In this document: one piece after another, positions 1-32,788 of the stretch
Position numbering within the stretch: position 1 is the stretch's first letter
Layout of the letters: the number at the start of each line of letters is the position of its first letter
Assembly: GCA_013365365.1 (NCBI GenBank)
Contig: JABVXU010000299.1
Coordinates: 1 to 64,000 of the forward strand
DNA from: Cruorifilaria tuberocauda
Lineage: Eukaryota; Nematoda; Chromadorea; Rhabditida; Onchocercidae
DNA length: 64,000 bases
Direction of reading: 5' to 3'
Notes under the pieces: model-generated
What the model was told of the DNA's origin: nothing
Database searches by the model: none
Seen by the model: only the letters and a program-made list of their open reading frames with translations
Translations under genes and position numbers: made by a program

Positions 1-394
1 TTCATTTATATATTTCTGTAAAATTACTCATATCCATTGATAATAAAATTCAATAAAAGTTTTTTGGCAGGAAAATTGGTTTTATAACTTTCAACGAATG
101 TATCTATAATTAACAGATTTAAAAGCTTAATTTAATGATTGTTTAAAAAGTTAATGAAACCAAAATTTAACAATGCTTACATCTTAGATAATTATTCTTC
201 TACCATTTTTTCATTTCCAAACTCTTTATCTTTTATTGCGATTAGAAATAATACTTAGGTAAAAGCAGATTCCATTATGATGAAGTGCCGACAAGCGTAA
301 TTTTATCGAATTTTTTCAAAGAAATGCCATCAAAGTTCACAGATAATACAATAATAAACTGATTTTATCATTGATAATCGCTCTGTAATCTGTA
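1..394. other. AT-rich flank downstream of the MSP-domain gene
   Basis: No exon or RNA gene was recognised here. Part of it is probably the 3' untranslated region of the minus-strand MSP-domain gene that stops at 395. Confidence 0.4.
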
Positions 395-1202
395 TTAATC
401 TGTAGGATTGTTAACTGTAAGAGGTAGCACGAGCATCGGATAATTTGAACCTTTGATGAATAATTTTGAAGCATTCTTGTCACTCTTCTCTGCCTAAAAG
501 AGAGAATTAAAAAGAGAAGAGAAGAAAAAAGTACGTTTAGCATTATCATGAAAAAAAAGTTATGAAAATTTATAAGTGATTTGAGAAACGTAATAGAAGC
601 AATTGAAGCTAATATAAATTATTGAAATTACTGGCGAAAACAAAAAATAAATTAGTAAATGAAAATAACTGATTATAAATCCAAAAAACAAAAAAGAAAT
701 CCTACTTTAGTCCAGAGAAATATCATTTTATCAGGTTTCATACCACCATTCTGACGAACAATATCAATACCGATCATTCCACCTGGTTCAACAAAGCTAA
801 AGACCCGACTGACACGATACAAATTGTTATCAGAACATTTCACCTGCAAGATGGAAAAATTTCAAGTGAAATGAAATTTTCCCGAAAATATCAAACCATT
901 GAAAATGTATCGGAATTAGAATCTTCGAGAAGTTTATAGTAAATAGAATAAATATAGTGATAATAAAAATGATAGAAATGACATGAATATCATTTATGAT
1001 AGCATTTTGATGATAGTAAGCTCAAAAATAGAGAAAAAAATTCATCTTTTCTTATTATCATTTTCAAATCACTATCAATATTATCAATTACCTTAATAGC
1101 TCTTCGTTCATCGCCATGATTAGTTAAGTATACTTTTTGTATACCACCCGAAATATTCCAATTTAGTAATCTTGGCTCCATTTTGATTCCTTTCTTCATC
1201 AT
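395..1202 (-). CDS. small class S sperm protein-like MSP-domain protein
   Basis: Three exons (1202-1092, 843-706, 493-395), all joined in phase 0, give 115 residues ending in TAA. This fits the roughly 107-110 residues of nematode class S sperm proteins. The whole protein is one MSP immunoglobulin-like fold: LTNHGDERRAIKVKCSDNN, then LYRVSRVFSFVEPGG, then the DIVRQNGGMKPDKMIF strand, and a PMLVLPLTVN C-terminal strand. The start chosen is the ATG at 1202, directly after a ttatag acceptor that could take a spliced leader; a second ATG at 1181 (MEPRL) is possible. MSP-domain proteins act in the nematode sperm cytoskeleton or in signalling, and the small class S members are sperm-expressed. The role here is inferred from the family. 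A 5' exon joined through a phase-1 intron cannot be excluded. Confidence 0.82.
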
Positions 1203-1768
1203 ATCTATAATTATATTTTGAAAGAAAAAATTTATCACTATTGAATTTCCTTATTTGAAGTATTTCAGATGAAAAATTTTATTGCTGATAATTACTGATA
1301 AGTTAAAAAAAAATACCGTCTATACTGCGAGTAAATGTGTAGTCTGTTTTAGGCTGAAATTAGAATACATTATATTGTGCAGGTTTAGGCATTTAATTAT
1401 GGGTTAGAGAATACGATAGATTTTCAATCACATATTTCACAAGTGAAATTCACTTTCGACCCTATTTTCAACAAGATATTTAGGATAATATCTTTTATCA
1501 AAACCTTTTTGGACCTATATCATTACTTCCTTTATTTTTGATTAATTTGACTGATGGACTAAAATTTTCTGCTTTTCATTTATACAAACTAAACTGATAA
1601 TTAAAATTTTTAATATTGATTTTTCAACTTTGTTATCATAGATATAACGGTCATTTAAATGATTTCACAATTAAACTTTTATAATTACTCCACCGAATTT
1701 AAGAAACAAAAAATTTTCGTCAATCAGTGATAATCATTCCTCATTTATAAATCATATCAAGCGTATCA

Positions 1769-2586
1769 CTAAGTTATGAACCAAGGAAAGATTTTATAAC
1801 GCTAAAATTTTTTTCAGGTTTAAAAAAGAAATTAAACTTTTCAAAATCTAGCAAAAAAAAGAGCACCTCTCTGAACCTTTCCCACCTGCTGCTTCCTGTC
1901 CGCCTAGGTAAAACTCTTTCTACAGATCTCGTTGATGATAATGATTCAAATGACCCCGGTGACCTTTTTGCTTTTTTCGTTTTCAATTTCGATTTCGATA
2001 ATTTTGATGCCATTTGTGTTTTAATACTCTAAAAAATAAAAATTTTCAATTTAATAACACATTTCAAAGTTTTTTTTTCATAATTATGGAAAGAAAATAA
2101 CAGAGTGATTATTTCCATTTAATCATTCAGCTTATCATTTTGTACTAATTATCATCAACCATGAAAATGATAACCTCTGTAGATTTTGTTTTAATTTCTG
2201 GTTCCTTTTCTCCGGTTTTCTTGCTTTGACTGCTGTTACTTGTCATAGTTTTCTCGTTATTTTTTGCTCCATTTGCAGGCTAAAATTTTTTTCCTGAATT
2301 AAGGAATTTTTAAAATAAATACAAAAAAACATAATGATACTAATTAATTAAGGTAATTTCAGAGCTAAGTGATTATTAATGATTTATAATCGTTATCAAT
2401 TGGTTGAAATGAGCAAATAGTATATGGAATTAATTAAACCTAAATTAAACTAAATTAAAATACAATAGAATAATTTACTTTGTGTTGCGGTCGAGAATTA
2501 TTACAAATAATTAATGAAGCGATGAATAAAAGGGATGGAAGAAAGATAAAATAAGTTAATCCTTGTAGAATCATTGATGCATCCAT
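1769..2586 (-). CDS. orphan single-pass membrane protein with a basic, Ser/Lys-rich tail
   Basis: Assembled from four phase-0 exons: 2586-2479, 2279-2175, 2028-1867 and 1801-1769, ending at TAG, for 135 residues. Residues about 8-29 (LQGLTYFIFLPSLLFIASLI) form one hydrophobic helix, so it is either a signal anchor or an uncleaved signal. The rest is hydrophilic, with many Lys and Ser residues (SKLSKSKLKTKKAKRSPG), then an Arg-rich segment (VLPRRTGSSRWERFRE). I do not recognise the family. Donors and acceptors are reasonable except the weak gtgctc donor after 1867; reading through it instead gives a low-complexity tail ending at 1774. The gene sits between the MSP-domain gene and a divergent kinase, so a sperm or germline role is a guess from context only. 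Confidence 0.5.
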
Positions 2587-3035
2587 TGAATTCGGTGTAA
2601 AGTTAAAATAGAAAAGTGAAAGTTCCGATCGGTTGCAATGAAATCAAAATGATTGTTTTCTTTTAAATTCACATTTTTTATATTTTTCATAACATGCTTG
2701 AAAATTTGCATAATTATTATATGCTAAATTATAATTTAAGCATTAATTTTTGGATAAGTTTGTACAGTGTGAAAATACTTTTCTCAGACGAAAATTTCGA
2801 AATATTAAATTTTTCAAAATTTTATTGATTCAGCAATCGAATCAAGAACAGTTATGAATTTAATTCATGAATCAAATTTAATTTTTATAATCTTTTTTCA
2901 TCGAATATAATTAAGAAAAAATTTGCATAATATACAAATTTTTAATTAATAACTATAAAATATTAGAAATATCAGAAAATAAGATATTTCACTTTCTAGT
3001 TTTCTTGATTGAGACGTTACACGTAGAAATTCAGG
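2587..3035. promoter_or_regulatory. shared divergent promoter interval
   Basis: About 450 bp separates the start codons of the minus-strand membrane protein (2586) and the plus-strand kinase (3036). No other gene is visible, so both promoters probably lie here. A GATAAG word occurs near 2754, but such words are common in this AT-rich DNA. The kinase ATG follows an attcag acceptor at 3029-3034, consistent with either a spliced-leader site or a 5' untranslated exon. Confidence 0.45.
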
Positions 3036-5284
3036 ATGGATAGCGAAGAAGACGAGGATTTCGGTCTTAAACCGGTAAGCAAACCGATTTCTTCTATTGA
3101 TTTTCAATATAGCTAAATTTTCTGTTAAATACTTTCTGTTAAATCAATTTTTAGGGATCAGTGATTGAATCATCTCATGCAAAGTATACAATTGATAAAT
3201 TGCTTGGTGAAGGTGGTTTCGGAGCTGTCTATCGTGTCCATGATACCAATAATCCAAGCATGGAATATGCATTGAAAGTGGAACGGAAACTTGAAACACG
3301 TAAAGATTCCAAACTGAAAATGGAGGTTCTTATTTTCTTAACACGTTAATGAATATTTCATTGTATTTTGAAATGATTCAATGATAGCATCGATTTTTAT
3401 TATGATATGTTTGATATGATTGCCATTTCAAAATGCAAAATTCAAGATTCATGTCGTCTTGAGTACGCATATTTCCAGTTAATTCTTTATCATATCATTA
3501 TGAATAAATGATAACGTTTAATTAAAAAATATTCGTCGCTTTTTACAGATTGCCATTCTGAAATTAGTCTCAATGGAACGAGCCGAAAAGTCACATTTTA
3601 CGAAAATTATCGATCGAGGCAAGAAAGAGAAATTTTTTTTCCTCGTTATGCAACTTGTTGGAAAATCACTTGCTGATTTGAAAGCTTTACGACCACATAA
3701 GGTATTATCCCTGATAATATCTTTTTCGTGTTAACGTGAATGATACATCTTCTATATGATTTATTAAGTTTTGAACTTAAATCTAAGTATCTATCATTGA
3801 TTCATGATTGTAAGCAAATACAAATACAATAAGGAATATTTATTTATTATCATATCACTATGCAATCTCGTCCATGGTTTCTAACAAACCAACAACAGAA
3901 ATTACAAACAAGAGGTTTCTCAAATCAAATTAAATTTAATTAAATCTTTAAGAATAATTTATTTGAAAAACATGAATGAGCAAAAAGATGATATCCTTAA
4001 GAGATATTAAAAATTTTCCAATAAATGGAACAATTGATATAATGAAAATATTATGGTACTAACTGATAGATTACAGTAACAACGAATGATGGTGATACTG
4101 TTAAAAGGTAATCATCTATACTTCTAAATTTATAAAGCACTCGATTGCCCAAGTTACCCAAATGTAAATTGGTATTTAAAAAGAGAGCGTTATCATAGGT
4201 GTTCTCCATGCACACTGGCTTAGGCGCATCGATACAATGCCTAGAGGCAGTGGAAGATCTACACAAGCATGGTTTTATTCATCGAGACCTGAAACCTGCT
4301 AATTATGCAACTGGTCTTGGAGCTCAAATACGATGCGTTCGTTATTTTGCGTCTTTTTGAAAATTATTACCAAATATTGCCTGAAAATAAATTCAATTAG
4401 TTTAAGTATATTAAACTCTAATTTGATCCCTAAAAACTTTACTAGCAATCATTCATGCAAGATTTCAGATCTATATTCTTGATTTCGGGATAGCACGACG
4501 AATTCTCAATGATAAGGGTGAAATTAAGACACCTCGTGTAACAGTCGGTTTCAAGGGTACAGTAAAATTTGCACCTATAGCATGTCATAAACGAAAAGAA
4601 CTAGGACCAAAAGATGATTGTGAATCATGGTTTTATCTTCTACTCGATCTTCTCATCGTAACAGGTAAGAGCAATCTTTTCAATATTCTCTCTCGAAATT
4701 TTCCTAATATTTATCATCAATCATTTTTGCTTATTTATCATATCTGATGGCTTGAATATAATCTTGAAAATAAGGTTTACCATGGAGGAAAATAACGGAT
4801 AAGAATGAAGTAATGAGGGTAAAGGAAGAAAGTCGTATAAACCGAGACAAACTGCTCTATGGTATAAAATGCAAGGAGGAATTTGGCAAAATTATAGAGT
4901 ACATTGATTCGCTACATTATGAAGATCGCGTCGATTATTCTTACATTTATGAATTATTGAAGACGGTATATTCCCATCGGATTATTTCACTTCATTTCTA
5001 GTTTTTTATTAAATATTATAATGAAATGTTTCATTTTTTTTAATTTTTAATTTAAATGAATCAAATCAAGCACTAATTATAATATTATGATTCATTTTAG
5101 TGAGAAGTTTGCAAAATTAACTAAAAAGAATTAAATAAGATGAAGGAGTTTAATCAGCCAAATATATTAACTTCTCCCAACTTGACAGTAAGCTAAAATT
5201 GTATGAAAATTTCAGTCATCAGTGGTATGTGATTGCAAATTGACCGATCCATATGACTGGGAGGAAACAGCACGTAAAAAGTGA
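3036..5284 (+). CDS. tau-tubulin kinase-like Ser/Thr kinase (CK1 superfamily)
   Basis: Seven exons (3036-3074, 3155-3325, 3549-3701, 4199-4336, 4469-4664, 4775-4965, 5216-5284) stay in frame and give 318 residues ending TGA. The kinase core is complete: glycine loop GEGGFGAVY (about 31-39), ALK lysine K54, catalytic HRDLKPAN (about 149-156), DFGIAR (about 172-177), then GTVKFAPIACH and GPKDDCESWFYLLLDLL. The last two motifs are typical of nematode tau-tubulin kinase-like proteins. No long tail follows the domain, so this is the short nematode form, not vertebrate TTBK1/2. All catalytic residues are present, so it is probably active. Many nematode members are sperm-expressed, which fits the adjacent MSP-domain gene. 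Substrates are unknown. Confidence 0.93.
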
Positions 5285-5677
5285 TTCTTGAAATAATGGA
5301 ATAAGTTATCAGCTAGACAGCGTGCTATACGCTCTTCTTTCGTTGTGATGTTACAAAATTATTTTTGATAGCTTAACAAAATTAGTTCGTCAAGTGAACT
5401 GCAAACTTTCAAGTTTGCATTGCATCTTCAACTATGTATCGTGATTCAGCAAAATTGTATAAAGGAAGGAATCTAAAGATCTTTCTCGTAAAGTCATTGC
5501 TATTTATTTCTATCGAAAACAAAACATAAAACCGAAGTTCATATTAGGAATCAAGCTATGATTAATTTCCTAAATTCAGGAAAACCGTTCATATAATACT
5601 AAAGAATGGATGCATTCACTTAACAACTAAAACAGAATATTTTATATTTATATAAGTAGAAAACCATGTTGTCAACA

Positions 5678-5733
5678 TAAGACAAAGTTATAATTTATAC
5701 TTCTTGTTGGACATAAATCATAACTTCGTCTTA
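5678..5733. repeat. imperfect inverted repeat between convergent genes
   Basis: Two 20-nt arms, 5678-5697 and 5714-5733, are complementary except at two positions and enclose a 16-nt loop. The hairpin lies 394 bp past the kinase stop, in the 1-kb convergent interval before the HAD phosphatase stop at 6295. It could sit in a 3' untranslated region or be a remnant of a small inverted-repeat element. Confidence 0.5.
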
Positions 5734-6294
5734 AAATATTTTAGCGAATTTCACTGAAATTTTTATTATTGCAGTTGCTCGCTGATGAATGTATGAAACC
5801 GTCTAAACTTTCATGGCATCACAATTAAAAATGTCTAAAGAACAAACCAAATACCACACTCATATAAGACTGAAACTTTTCGAACTAGCAACCGGTCAAA
5901 CTTCATCACGAAATATTGCATAAAAAATCGAAGAAATTTCGAGAAAAAAAAAGAAAATTCAACACCAGAGAAATAAGGAAAGCCTAATAATATATAAATA
6001 ACAGATTACAAATTCATGTGCAACTTTATAAGTTTCTATCATACATAAAAGTATAAAATTCAAAAACAAAACAAAAAATTTAATATTCAAAATGAATGCT
6101 AAGTACATTTCATAAATACATATTTAAATATGGAAACTAATTTCCTCTTTCTTGAACAAATGAACCAGAACTGCAGCTTATCAACATCGAAATCCCAATC
6201 CCTCTGACAACAAAACGTATTTCCCAATTACCTGCATTCGCTAAAAATATCCATTTCTGTCCTAAGAAGCAGACCTAAACATACTTCAAAAATA

Positions 6295-7927
6295 TCATTT
6301 CACAAGATTTTTTTCGATCAAATCAACTGCTTCTACAAAACTTTCCACACAATTCCTTGAAGCCTCGGGTATTTTCAATTCATCGCCTACAAAAATATTT
6401 TAAAATTTGTAGAATTAGGTATGATATATTACAGAATACAGTTCAATGGTCTTATAGAATCCTTACAGATCTTACAGAATCTTGCAGAATCGAAAATTTC
6501 ATTAGCAACGAAAAGCAGTAATAAATAAAGAATAACATGGCCAGAAATATAAACCGATTAATTTTCAACTTTTTCGTTTATGATATCATCGATTAACATT
6601 GTTAATTTATTAGCCCACTCCTAATTCTAACATAAAATTATAATTGTTAACTTTGCATGGTGTCGTCATTGTAACGCAAACTGAATTTGACTGTAAATAC
6701 ATATAATTCTATGGAATAGATTTGTTTCCTTCATAACAAAAAATCAAAAAAACCTTCAGAATATTTTCCAGTTTTCACAAGAATCGCACGCATTCCAGCA
6801 TTGATTGCTCCAAGAATATCATCTCGAACATCGTCACCAATCATTACAGCTTGCTGTGGCATTAAAGAATTATCGGTACTAGCTAAAGCCGTTAAAAAGA
6901 ATGCACGTTCCGGCTTACCGACCACTTGAGACTAAACGGAAGAATTATATTCCCAACATATCACACTTTTTTTTGAAAATAATAACCTAAAGAAAATTGC
7001 AAGACAAATGTAATATTTTACACATTGACGACCAATTTATGGAAATATACTTTTATTCTTCAAAGAAAGAATTACTTCAACATCAGCGGCATATTCAAGC
7101 GCTTCTACGAAAGGACCCGGTCCTAATGACAAACCATCTTTTTGTTTAAAATATCGTCCTTTGTGAATAGCAATCAGTTTCGCACCATCTAGCAGCAATC
7201 GAAATGCTTCATTTAAAGATGCGAAAGTAAATTTTGAGGGAGCAAGTCCAACAACTACTGCATTTGGTTTCTTAACATCCACATCCACATCTAAATTATA
7301 ATACGAGTGAATAAAAAAAAATTAGAGGATGTTACCAGTTAAACAGCATCATAATGATTAATAAGTACTAATAATGAGACAAACAAGGACGCAACAAGGA
7401 TTACTGAGTCCTTACGCAGTAAAGAATAAAATGAAAAGTAAAACTGGAAATTGATTTATTTTTCAGTTTAACTGAATTAAATATTTGATAATGCATACCT
7501 ATAAAATCTTCAAGTGCAGCATTTTCTAGGAATAACATTGGCCTCAAATTGTCCTTTTTAATGAGATGTTTAGCGGCGGTAAGTGAAGTAAATATTTCCG
7601 ATCTTGTAATTTCCAATCCAAGTTTTGTAAGGCGTTCATGTAGACGATCTGTTGATTCCTGAACAAAAGCAAAATCAAACTCAAAAGGTGGTCATAGAAT
7701 TCCGAAAATTCTTTTAATTGATTTTATCAAAAATACATAGGAAGGTTGCAAGTAATGTTGTCAAAAAATGGAATTACCTTTGTTGTGTTGGTAACGAATT
7801 TGACAGCATAACGAGGATTACACTTCAATCGTTGTAGAGCTGCTGGAGCTCCGGTGATACAAATATCTTCAATATGCAATGTTCCAGACAAATCAATCAG
7901 TATAGCAATGCGTCCGGAAGATGTCAT
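6295..7927 (-). CDS. HDHD2: HDHD2-type haloacid dehalogenase-like phosphatase
   Basis: Five exons (7927-7778, 7658-7499, 7290-7076, 6931-6754, 6386-6295) join in phase and give 264 residues, close to the roughly 259 of human HDHD2. Motif I is [11 protein letters not shown] (about 11-21); the second acidic position of the usual HAD DxD is Ser, as in HDHD2 itself. FVTNTTK (about 44-50) supplies motif II Thr, [18 protein letters not shown] lies in the cap/C2 segment, GKPERAFF holds the motif III Lys, and [13 protein letters not shown] is motif IV with the Mg-binding acids. [10 protein letters not shown] follows, then a short C-terminal helix. The start is the first ATG after an attcag acceptor. 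The expected activity is small-molecule or protein phosphatase; the substrate is unknown. Confidence 0.93.
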
Positions 7928-10333
7928 TCCAGTACGACCAAATAAGCAGAAAACCAAAAAACAAGCAACCTGAATACACTAGTTATTATTTTATATTAAT
8001 TATAAATAATACATGACTTACATAGACTTGTTAGGGTAATTAAGAAAAGACTATCTTTTTAACGTTTAACAAAATTAAATGATCAACTGATGGAGCACTA
8101 TAAGAACACATATATAAAATCATTTCGCCGATGATATGACATAAAATTAGAGTGAAACATGTCCAAATCATACATCGATATATATCACATAGAGATAGAC
8201 GATCAGTGCCAGTAAGAGCAATCGAGAGTACCACCAATAGCAACTCTCGAGAATACCGAAGAGAAAATATTAACCATTTCCCGGTTCAATAAGCTCTTGA
8301 AGATTTTTAACACATCCTTGGTAATGCAATGTGTTAATAGATGAGAGCGCTGAGAAATAGGTGAATAGCGAAGTACAATTAGTATGATGGAGTAACAGTG
8401 GTGGTATCTGGATGGATCCCGATTGGGTGGGTTCCAGGTGAGTGGGTGGATTTTGAACTGGTGGAAAAATAGATGAGAACGGAAATTGTTTATATAAAGT
8501 AGATCTTTCACCTCCATCAGTATCTTATTCACTGTTTGCTAATATTGTCAAATTTATTGGCTATGGAGATTTCTCTGATTTGAAAATATAGCAAAAACAT
8601 CTGATTTGATATTCTTTATTATGATGGTATAGGTGGTAAACGCGCAGGGAATTCAATATCCTTAGATGGCAGAATTGATTCAACTATTAGAATAACGAAA
8701 TTCGACTTAGATGAATTTTAATGAGTTAATTAAATTAATCATCTTTTAATTATATCAGGTTATAGCCAAATCTCAAGAAATCAGCAGCTTCGCTGACATG
8801 ATGCATTTTAAGTTATTTAGAAATTTTAAAATAATTATATTATTGCTGCTGTATTATGATTATGATTATTGTAGTTTAGAATCCCAACTAAATCTCGAGC
8901 TTATCGATTATTGTTACAACTTCATCATTATAACTAGAATAATTTGTAACAAGTAGTTGAAGATAGCATATTTGTAATTATTCATGCATCACAAGTGACA
9001 CCATTGTAACTGTAAAATGATAAGTTATGCCATATATCAAGTATTTTAATCAGTGAAAAAACAATACGTCGAATATTCCCTCATTCCTTCATTTGTTTAT
9101 TTATCCAAGGAAGTTTTTGATTTACATGGATTAGGCAATTTTTATTTGAAGGAGCAGAACCAGTCTTCATTGGAAGATTTTCAAACTTGAGATTAGCATA
9201 GCTTATGTAACTCTTTTATGATGAGTTTATAAGGCTTTTTGAAGTACCGATCACAAATTTGAGGACTATTTGAATTCAGCTATTTTGATGGAATTTGCTG
9301 GAATTCGGTTTTTGGAACTTTGAAAATAAGATGGATTCTTAATAAATGCAGACTAGTTCATGACTTCAAAATTTAATAGTTGGTAAGGTAGGAAATGCTC
9401 CCAGCTATAGAGAACTTATATTTATTCAGCAATATCAGTAAGCGAAATGTGTCGATATGTGAGGTCCTTTCAATATCGACTTAGTAAACTTTGTTAAAGA
9501 TCCTTAAATTATCTTTTCGACCGTAATAAATTGTAAAATATGGATGTCGGCACGAAAATAAAGTTCAGATGAGCTGTCGAATTTTTTTTTTTCAACCAAA
9601 TTAAAAAGTGCCATTAGCAAGAGTATAGTATTTTTGACATTATGATTAAATCATAGCTGTTATAATCGTTTGAAGAGCATTACTGCCATAAAGCTTTTTT
9701 AAGAACTTAAGAAGAGTAGCTTCAATTTTAGACGTATGACGCTGATGGAAAAGATTTCTATTTTTTCCTCATCGCTTTAAAGAACGCCACTATCAACATT
9801 TACTTACTAATAGAAACAAATTATTGTGCAACATATTTCAGATTTTATTTTACACGTTTTTATAATTCAAATAAGTACTTCTATAAAAAGAATTTTCGAA
9901 TTAAAAAAAAGAACAAATTCCACGTTTGGAAGCTCACCAAAAATTATGTACAAAGCTTGAAATAATGGTGAAACTGCATAGTCTGCGTTTTATGGCTGGT
10001 GTTATTTCGGAGAATAATGATCTATCATTAATACAACATAATGTTAAAAAATACTGCAATTAGTCGGAAGCAAAATATATACAACATAAAATTATACATA
10101 CAATGAAAAACTTAAGGAGAAATCGCATTAAATAATGTACTGTGGGAAGAATCCATTTTTTAATCAATATTCACATATATGTAGAACATATCAAGAAAGA
10201 GGAGGTATTCATAATTTTAGAAGAATGACAAAATTTATTGATAAACTGCATTCACCCAAAATATGCTTTATAATTTGTATTTGAAATATTTAGTTGACGT
10301 TTTAAGTGAAACTGATTCAAAAATGAAGTAAAC
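7928..10333. other. intergenic region between the HAD phosphatase and myosin V genes
   Basis: This contains the upstream region of the HAD phosphatase and the 3' end of the myosin gene. On the minus strand an AATAAA lies at 10239-10234, about 95 nt after the myosin stop, and is a candidate polyadenylation signal. Open frames at 8040-8532 show no family motif and composition like their surroundings, so they are not called. Confidence 0.5.
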
Positions 10334-30447
<20,114 letters not shown>

Positions 30448-31581
30448 CTAGGAAAAACAGAAAAGTGATAGTAAGTAATAATAAGTAAATGATAAAAAGT
30501 GATGATGCAATTGCTTTGAAATTTATTTGACTTGTTGAATTCTTTTTAACGATTTAACAAATCAAAGAATAATTTAAATTTCTTAAATTTTCATTAATTT
30601 AAATTTAAATTTCCTTGAAAACGAAAATATTCTACTCTTCAAAAAAGCAAAATTTCTTTGTTAAAAATTCAAATTGAAAAGCTATATTAAAAAATGAACC
30701 TTTTTTATAATTTTCAATTTGAAGTAACTTTTCTCCATGAAAAGTTGAAAAACCGTTTATCATCACAATTGCTTCTTATCCAGTGAGTGAAATAATTAAG
30801 AGGATAAAATATGTAGAACAGAAGTGATAGTTGTACGTGTTGGTTAGCTTGTTATTGTTAGAAATAATGTAAAATCTATAAGAAAGATTTTAAACATAGA
30901 AAGGAATAATTGATCGCAATAATTCAGTAATGTTTTAATACAAATTAATAAAACTCTATCCTATCATCTTATCAGATTGATAAAGTTAATCAGCAAGAAA
31001 TAAAATGAAAATGATTTAAATTACAAGAAAATATTAATATAAAACAGAACTAAGTTACATTTGGTTTACAAAACGAACTAAAATTATAATGCCGAATCCC
31101 TTTACAAGTAATCGTAAATTTCAGGATGCAAACAATGAAATAAGCAAAAAGCACTGTGAGAATCCAATTCTTATTTGAGTAACACAAAAATCAATTAATA
31201 AAAATAAAAATATAACTGAAAAATTATGACTTCTCAAAAAATAACTATCGAAAATAAAATACTATCAAGTTCTTATAAGAGTAATAATAATACCTCTTAG
31301 AGCAGTAATGGAGTAGAGCTAAAGTAAACAGAATATTAACAACAATCAATCTATTATTTTCTTAATTAGAATTAAGAAAAAAAAAATATATGGGAGGAGA
31401 TAACAGTAATCCATCAACTGAGATGATAAGTGATCCATCAAGTTCATTCTAGACGTCATTGTATATAGACTGTAACATTTACATATAACGCAAAAATGAC
31501 GGATGATAAATGAAACTTTGTGAAGAATACACAGTCAAGTTATTTTCTATCACAGCTGGCAATCGATGATTTATAAGCTAC

Positions 31582-31651
31582 CTTTGTACTTTTGTATCGT
31601 CAATAAGCTTTTCAATAGTAAACTGCTAAATGGAAAAGTTATATGTCTCAT
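31582..31651 (-). CDS. hum-2: candidate first coding exon of the class V myosin
   Basis: The myosin exon at 30447 needs an upstream exon ending in phase 1 and normally ending in Tyr-Thr-Lys-Gly or similar. From ATG at 31651 this 70-nt exon reads to an AAAG/gtagct donor after 31582, ending IQKYK plus G. Joined to 30447 it gives QKYKGTRIWLRD, which resembles the LYTKxxRVW start of class V myosins. Phase is exactly right. Against it: the hydrophobic 18 residues before QKYK are not family-like, and the acceptor upstream (ctaaaaag) is poor. The true first exon could lie elsewhere in the following 20 kb. Confidence 0.33.
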
Positions 31652-32774
31652 CTTTTTAGCAAAGAATAGGATAAGATGAGAAAAAAGGAGATAGGAATTT
31701 CACTGATAAAAAACAGTTTTCACTGTATTCATCAAAGAAATCGTTGAATGACTTTTGAAAATTAAATATTATAAGATTTAAATATAGAAATAAAAAAAAG
31801 CGAGAAAAGTATTTACATATCTCAATCTCACAACAGTAATCATTTATAAGAATAAAACTTTTTTTTGATAATGATTTTGATAATGAATGTTACAATCTTC
31901 TATCTAATCACCAATTTAATCAATCTAATTATCAAACATTTATCGAAATAATTCAAGTAATTTATCAATTTTGTTCCTGAAAAAATTATTTTCTCTTATC
32001 ACTTTTGTTTTTCCTATTTTCATGAAACACTTTATCAATCTTATTATAAAATTGAATATTATAATACATATATAGTGAGTGATAAATCAGATAATCAAAA
32101 ATAGAGGAATAGATGATGTGATCAAAAATTTGAGATAAAATTTATCTTAAAACTCTCAAATGAAGAAAACTTTTTCACATTGAGAGGAAACAGTTTTAGT
32201 ATTAAATCAATGATTAACATAAAAACATTTAAATTGATGATAATAATCTGTTGTCATCAATCTTTCATCATCATAAAACGGAAAAAACTGTAGTAAATCT
32301 TTTAAAAAAACTTTGATAAAACTTTAATAAATAAACTTAAAAACTTAAAGAAGTATTTTTAACTGAAAAACTTTGCTCAACGAAAATTCACCAAATCTTA
32401 TAATATTCATATCACGTAATAATAATTGACTTAACAATGTTAATCAATATAATAGTAATATAATAAAAATAATAATAATTTTAATTAATATAATTTTAAG
32501 CAGTTTAAGGTTAAGTAATGTAATAATAATTCTTATAATATTCTTAAATAATAATAATTAGCATGTACTAAAATATTTGCATGATAGAGTAATTATAGCA
32601 TTGCTTAAATTAATTAAAAACGTAATTAGAAGAGTTAATAAAGGCTAATCGTCAAATTGTTATGAGAGTAGTTTGATGAAGCTGGCTGTAAATAACTCGA
32701 AGGTAATTCTCTTCCACAAGGATTACCGGTGATAATGTACTCGGTGACCTTGCATAAACCTATCCAACGTTTTT

Positions 32775-32788
32775 GTTACCTTGGAAAC
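32775..32788. promoter_or_regulatory. X-box-like (RFX/DAF-19) palindrome
   Basis: The 14-mer GTTACCTTGGAAAC consists of two RFX half-sites with a 2-bp spacer and matches GTTNCCATGGNAAC-type X-boxes except for the central AT. It lies in a patch less AT-rich than its surroundings (about 32690-32830), roughly 1.1 kb upstream of the candidate myosin first exon. Functionality is inferred from the motif only. Confidence 0.35.

Noticed and set aside
8040..8532. Two minus-strand open frames upstream of the HAD phosphatase
   Set aside because: No family motif and no splice partner in phase.
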